A DNA stretch of 17,388 bases from NCBI GenBank assembly GCA_900543975.1, contig UQTI01000062.1:1-17388 (forward strand), in the 5' to 3' direction. This document shows, piece by piece, positions 14,357 to 17,388 of this stretch (within the stretch, counting starts at the first letter, position 1; every line of letters starts with the position of its first letter). The notes under the pieces are model-generated. The model was not told where the DNA came from and did not search any database. It worked only from the letters and a program-made list of their open reading frames with translations. This DNA is from an uncultured Prevotella sp. Its GTDB lineage: Bacteria > Bacteroidota > Bacteroidia > Bacteroidales > Bacteroidaceae. The position numbers were made by a program, and so were the translations under genes.

Positions 14357-14556
14357 GTTTTTTACGGCTTCGGAGTTTTTTTTTCTTCGAAGAGGTAAAC
14401 CTGTAGAGGTTGTTTAAAGGATAACGCGTAATTTCTATAATTTCGGTATCGGTTTAGAAGATATAAGCACCACAGCATACAGGCGTGTGATGAGGGACGA
14501 TGTGGTCCCTCATCAGAAATTGTAAAAATAAGAAATAAACCCTTTTTTAAAACAAA
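14357..14556 (+). promoter_or_regulatory. about 200-nt leader of the receptor gene with a strong hairpin
   Basis: The leader contains TGATGAGGGAC at 14488-14498 and its exact complement GTCCCTCATCA at 14505-14515 around the 6-base loop GATGTG. Upstream are T runs and a CTTCGAAG palindrome at 14393-14400. No U-tract follows the 11-bp hairpin, so simple termination is unlikely. I could not match the leader to a cobalamin or other known riboswitch consensus. A regulatory RNA or translational control element is possible. Confidence 0.45.
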
Positions 14557-16968
14557 ATGAAATCAAAGATTTTTCAGTTGATGCTCCTTTTTGGCGCATT
14601 GACAGTCTCATTTGCGGCCCATGCGGCCGATGTTAACAACAAAAACAATGTAAAGGACGACAACGGGTGTGTTGCTTCTTCCGTGAACAATAATGCGGAG
14701 GAAACAAAGAACACAGACGCCAACGTTTATGGCCATGTGAAAGATGCCAAGACGGGCGAGCATCTTCCTTATGTCCTTGTGCAACTGAAAGGAACAACCA
14801 TAGCCACAACAACCGACAAGACAGGCCACTATTTTCTGAAAAACCTGCCTGAAGGAACGTTTGTCGTTGAGGCAAAATATCTGGGCTATGCCTCTCAAAG
14901 CAAGACCATAAACGTTAAGCATGACACAAGCAAGGAGCTCAACTTCAGTCTCTCGCCAAGCGACATGAACCTCGACGAGGTGGTTGTCTCTGCCAACAGA
15001 AACGAGACGAAACGCCGGTTGGCGCCAAACCTGGTGAATGTGATCGGCGGAAAGCTGTTTGACATCACACAGAGCACATGTCTGGCGCAGGGGCTCAACT
15101 TCCAGCCTGGCGTGCGCACGGAGGACGACTGTCAAAACTGTGGCTTCACGCAGGTGCGCATAAACGGTCTCGATGGCCACTACTCTCAAATATTGGTCGA
15201 TTCGCGCCCTGTGTTTTCTTCCTTGAACGGCGTTTATGGCCTGGAGCAGATACCGGCCAACATGGTAGACCGTGTGGAGGTGGTGCGTGGTGGAGGCTCG
15301 GCCCTCTTCGGAGCATCTGCCATCGGCGGAACCATCAACATCATAACCAAGGAGCCTATCCGCAATTCGGCTTCCTTCGGCCACACCTTCATGTCGCAGG
15401 GCGGGGCCAACTCGTTCGACAACGTGACGACGGGCAATGTGTCTCTGGTAACTGATGACAACAAGGCCGGCGTCTATGCCTATGGGCAGACACGCACCCG
15501 CCAAGGCTATGACCATGACGGCGACGGCTACACGGAGCTGCCGGAGCTGAAAAACCAGACGTTCGGTCTCAATTCTTATCTTCGTCTCAGCCCTTTCTCC
15601 AAGTTGAGCCTTCAGTATCACGGCATCCATGAGTTTCGCCGTGGCGGCAACAAGCTCGACCAGATAGCCCATGTTGCTAATGTTACAGAGCAGGTAGAAC
15701 ACAACATTCAGGGCGGTGGACTTACTTACGATTTCTTCTCTCCTGACGAAAAGAACCGTCTGTCGGCTTATTTCTCGTTCCAGACCACAGCTCGCAAGAG
15801 CTATTATGGCGGCATCGGTGAGGGAACGGAAGAATACATTGAAGCTGCTGAGAAGGCATACGGCACGACACACGACCTCACTTATGTCGCAGGAACACAG
15901 TATGTCCATTCCTTCGGCAAGCTGCTCTTCATGCCTTCTGACCTTACCCTTGGCGCAGAGTATAACTTTGATGGCTTGAAAGATGTTATCCTCGGCTACG
16001 ACCGCCACTTCAAACAAGATGTGCACATAGGTAGTTTCTTCTTCCAGAACGAGTGGAAGAACAAGCAATGGAGCTTCCTCTTGGGTGGCCGACTGGACAA
16101 GCACAACCTGATGGACCACGTCATCTTCTCGCCTCGTGCCAACCTCCGCTTTAACCCTACAGAGAATGTTAACCTGCGCCTCACCTACGCTGGCGGCTTC
16201 CGTGCGCCTCAGGCTTTCGATGAAGACCTGCATGTGGGTGTAGTGGGTGGCGAGCGACTGGTCACGGTCTTGGCAGACAACCTGAAGGAGGAGCGTTCCA
16301 ACAGCTTCAGCCTTTCTGCCGATCTCTACCATAAGTTTGGCTCGGTTCAGACCAACCTGTTGATCGAGGGCTTTTATACCGACCTGAACAATGTGTTCGC
16401 TCTCCGTCAGCTTGACCAGCCTGACGCTCAAGGCAATACCGTGCAAGAACGTTATAATGCCTACGGCGCAAAGGTGCTCGGCCTGAACATAGAAGCCAAG
16501 GCCATGTTCACCCGTTGGTTCACGCTCCAGGCTGGCATCACCTTGCAACAGAGCCATTATGACGAGGCCATAGCATGGAACGATGAGGTGCCGGAACAGA
16601 AGTATAAGAAGATGATGCGTACCCCCAACACCTATGGATATTTTACAGCCACGTTCACACCCGTGAAGCGTTTCACGGCCTCTCTCACAGGCAACTACAC
16701 GGGCAGCATGCTCGTCGGCCACTCGGCAGGTTCGGGTGTTGAGGAGCCTGTGGCTGTGAACACTCCAAAGTTTATGGAGGTAAATATGAAGCTGGCTTAC
16801 GACTTCCCCGTCTGCATGTATCTCACCCTTCAGGTGAATGGTGGCATTCAGAACATAACCAATGCTTACCAGAACGATTTTGACAAGGGCTGGAATCGCG
16901 ATTCAAGCTACATCTATGGCCCTTCTCTTCCCAGAAGCTATTTTGTCGGCGTCAAAGTGAGCTACTAA
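14557..16968 (+). CDS. TonB-dependent outer-membrane receptor
   Basis: The 803-residue protein has a signal peptide (1-23), an Asn-rich spacer (24-57) and a carboxypeptidase-regulatory-like beta domain (about 57-132). A TonB-box-like LDEVVVSANR follows at 139-148. The plug domain, about 150-265, contains VRINGLDGHYSQILVDSRP and ends VDRVEVVRGGGSALFGASAIGG. The rest is a beta-barrel ending in tyrosine (FVGVKVSY). The plug carries DCQNCGF with Cys192 and Cys195. DHDGDGYTELPE at 319-330 fits an EF-hand loop (Asp1, 3, 5, Gly6, Glu12), which suggests calcium binding as known for BtuB. The protein resembles CirA/BtuB-type receptors and not SusC, and no SusD follows. It imports an unknown ligand such as a metal complex, haem or cobamide by TonB energy. 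It is monocistronic, with a 200-nt leader and a terminator downstream. Confidence 0.92.
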   Translation: MKSKIFQLMLLFGALTVSFAAHAADVNNKNNVKDDNGCVASSVNNNAEETKNTDANVYGHVKDAKTGEHLPYVLVQLKGTTIATTTDKTGHYFLKNLPEGTFVVEAKYLGYASQSKTINVKHDTSKELNFSLSPSDMNLDEVVVSANRNETKRRLAPNLVNVIGGKLFDITQSTCLAQGLNFQPGVRTEDDCQNCGFTQVRINGLDGHYSQILVDSRPVFSSLNGVYGLEQIPANMVDRVEVVRGGGSALFGASAIGGTINIITKEPIRNSASFGHTFMSQGGANSFDNVTTGNVSLVTDDNKAGVYAYGQTRTRQGYDHDGDGYTELPELKNQTFGLNSYLRLSPFSKLSLQYHGIHEFRRGGNKLDQIAHVANVTEQVEHNIQGGGLTYDFFSPDEKNRLSAYFSFQTTARKSYYGGIGEGTEEYIEAAEKAYGTTHDLTYVAGTQYVHSFGKLLFMPSDLTLGAEYNFDGLKDVILGYDRHFKQDVHIGSFFFQNEWKNKQWSFLLGGRLDKHNLMDHVIFSPRANLRFNPTENVNLRLTYAGGFRAPQAFDEDLHVGVVGGERLVTVLADNLKEERSNSFSLSADLYHKFGSVQTNLLIEGFYTDLNNVFALRQLDQPDAQGNTVQERYNAYGAKVLGLNIEAKAMFTRWFTLQAGITLQQSHYDEAIAWNDEVPEQKYKKMMRTPNTYGYFTATFTPVKRFTASLTGNYTGSMLVGHSAGSGVEEPVAVNTPKFMEVNMKLAYDFPVCMYLTLQVNGGIQNITNAYQNDFDKGWNRDSSYIYGPSLPRSYFVGVKVSY

Positions 16969-17075
16969 GCCCTTCTGTTTCGCCTTTTAGCCATGAACAA
17001 CGCGCGTTTCTTGCTCGACCGCTGCATACCGGCAGGTTCATGGGATGCTGCTCGCCGGTGTTTGGAAATTGATAA
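16969..17075 (+). other. short gene-free stretch after the receptor
   Basis: No credible gene is seen. A frame from 16993 (MNNARFLL...) runs straight through the terminator hairpin and into the tandem array, and is therefore rejected as coding. The stretch is the 3' untranslated part of the receptor transcript. Confidence 0.5.
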
Positions 17076-17115
17076 AAAAGCTCCCACATCAACATTGGTT
17101 GGTGTGGGAGCTTTT
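17076..17115 (+). terminator. Rho-independent terminator of the receptor gene
   Basis: An 18-bp stem pairs 17076-17093 with 17098-17115 (core AGCTCCCACA with TGTGGGAGCT), with one T-G wobble and a 4-base loop. The right arm ends in TTTT and the left begins with an A run, so it could also act on the minus strand. It lies about 108 bp past the receptor stop. Confidence 0.85.
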
Positions 17116-17133
17116 ATCGTCTTTGTTGATCTA

Positions 17134-17230
17134 TTGCTTCTATAAGGTTGATCTCTTGTTTCTATAAGGTTGACTTCTTGTTTCTATGAGGTTGACTTCT
17201 TGTTTCTATGAGGTTAAGGTCTTGCTTCTA
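17134..17230. repeat. 22-bp tandem repeat array
   Basis: Four full 22-bp units start at 17134, 17156, 17178 and 17200, with a partial fifth at 17222-17230. The core is TTGYTTCTATRAGGTTGA. Units differ by one to four bases. A loose extra copy (TTGCTTCTAT) occurs near 17288. The array is unrelated in sequence to that at 2317-2414 but has the same period. It is not coding and directly follows the receptor terminator. Confidence 0.85.
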
Positions 17231-17388
17231 CCTGTAATAATCGAACGGCACAAGGCAAGCATAGAGCGGAACGTTTATGACCCAATCTTGCTTCTATTTT
17301 ATGATGCCGTTATCCGTATCGCGCAGGTTTATCCTCTTTTCCGCCGACTTATGCTTGCTTCCTCGGCTCAGTCGCCATGAGATATTCA
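17231..17388. other. window end, no supported gene
   Basis: Apart from the stray repeat copy near 17288, I see no feature. On the minus strand a frame entering from the right edge reads EYLMATEPRKQA and stops at 17349-17351; it could be the C-terminus of a gene starting outside the window, but twelve residues are too few to judge. Confidence 0.3.

Noticed and set aside
14400..14520. Possible cobalamin riboswitch in the receptor leader
   Set aside because: No B12-box-like GCCACUG and no other conserved cobalamin-riboswitch segments could be found in the leader.
14608..16722. A 704-residue open frame on the minus strand, opposite the receptor gene
   Set aside because: It is an antisense frame of a GC-rich gene whose plus-strand product is clearly a TonB-dependent receptor; its translation shows no domain or signal.
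16993..17145. A 50-residue plus-strand frame after the receptor gene
   Set aside because: It passes through the terminator hairpin and into the 22-bp array, so it is unlikely to be translated.
17134..17230. CRISPR array
   Set aside because: The 22-bp units are directly abutting with no spacers, and no cas genes are present in the window.

Overview
The window looks like chromosome from a Bacteroidota organism, most likely of the Prevotella group. Promoters follow the Bacteroidota pattern (a TTG/TTTG element about 19-20 bp before TAnnTTTG), and most start codons lack a Shine-Dalgarno sequence and sit behind A-rich leaders. The gene content (GH29 fucosidase, OprB-like porin, TonB-dependent receptor with an N-terminal carboxypeptidase-regulatory-like domain) also fits. 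No species can be named from the sequence alone.

Layout. Positions 1-597 hold a good promoter and only a doubtful short reading frame. A stand-alone AAA ATPase (598-1722) follows. About 1 kb without an intact gene (1723-2729) contains TGTCAC repeats, two hairpins, a 22-bp tandem array, a terminator-like hairpin and a 38-bp direct repeat; it looks like mobile-element debris. A small secreted protein of unknown function lies on the minus strand (2730-3284). A chain of four hairpins (3531-3659) comes next. Then a four-gene minus-strand operon spans 10078 down to 3685: a kleisin/MukF-like subunit, a MukE-like winged-helix subunit, a 1215-residue SMC/MukB-like ATPase and a Toprim-domain protein. 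I read it as a Wadjet (JetABCD, MksBEFG-like) plasmid-defence condensin.

Right of the operon the genes look like ordinary Bacteroidota functions: a small gene remnant with iterated operators (10223-10495), a radical SAM/SPASM protein (10525-11367), a strong bidirectional terminator, a secreted alpha-L-fucosidase (11521-12831, minus), an OprB-like porin (13012-14103, minus) and, divergently, a TonB-dependent receptor (14557-16968, plus) with a roughly 200-nt leader. The window closes with a terminator and a second 22-bp tandem array.

How the genes work together. JetA, JetB and JetC should form a DNA-loop-extruding condensin, with JetD as the nuclease that cleaves small circular DNA. The first three genes are translationally coupled or nearly so, while jetD is set apart by a 28-bp-period repeat. 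The fucosidase and porin may act together in glycan scavenging, but no SusCD pair or other polysaccharide-utilisation gene is present. The most unusual aspect is the number of short periodic repeats and palindromes at gene boundaries.
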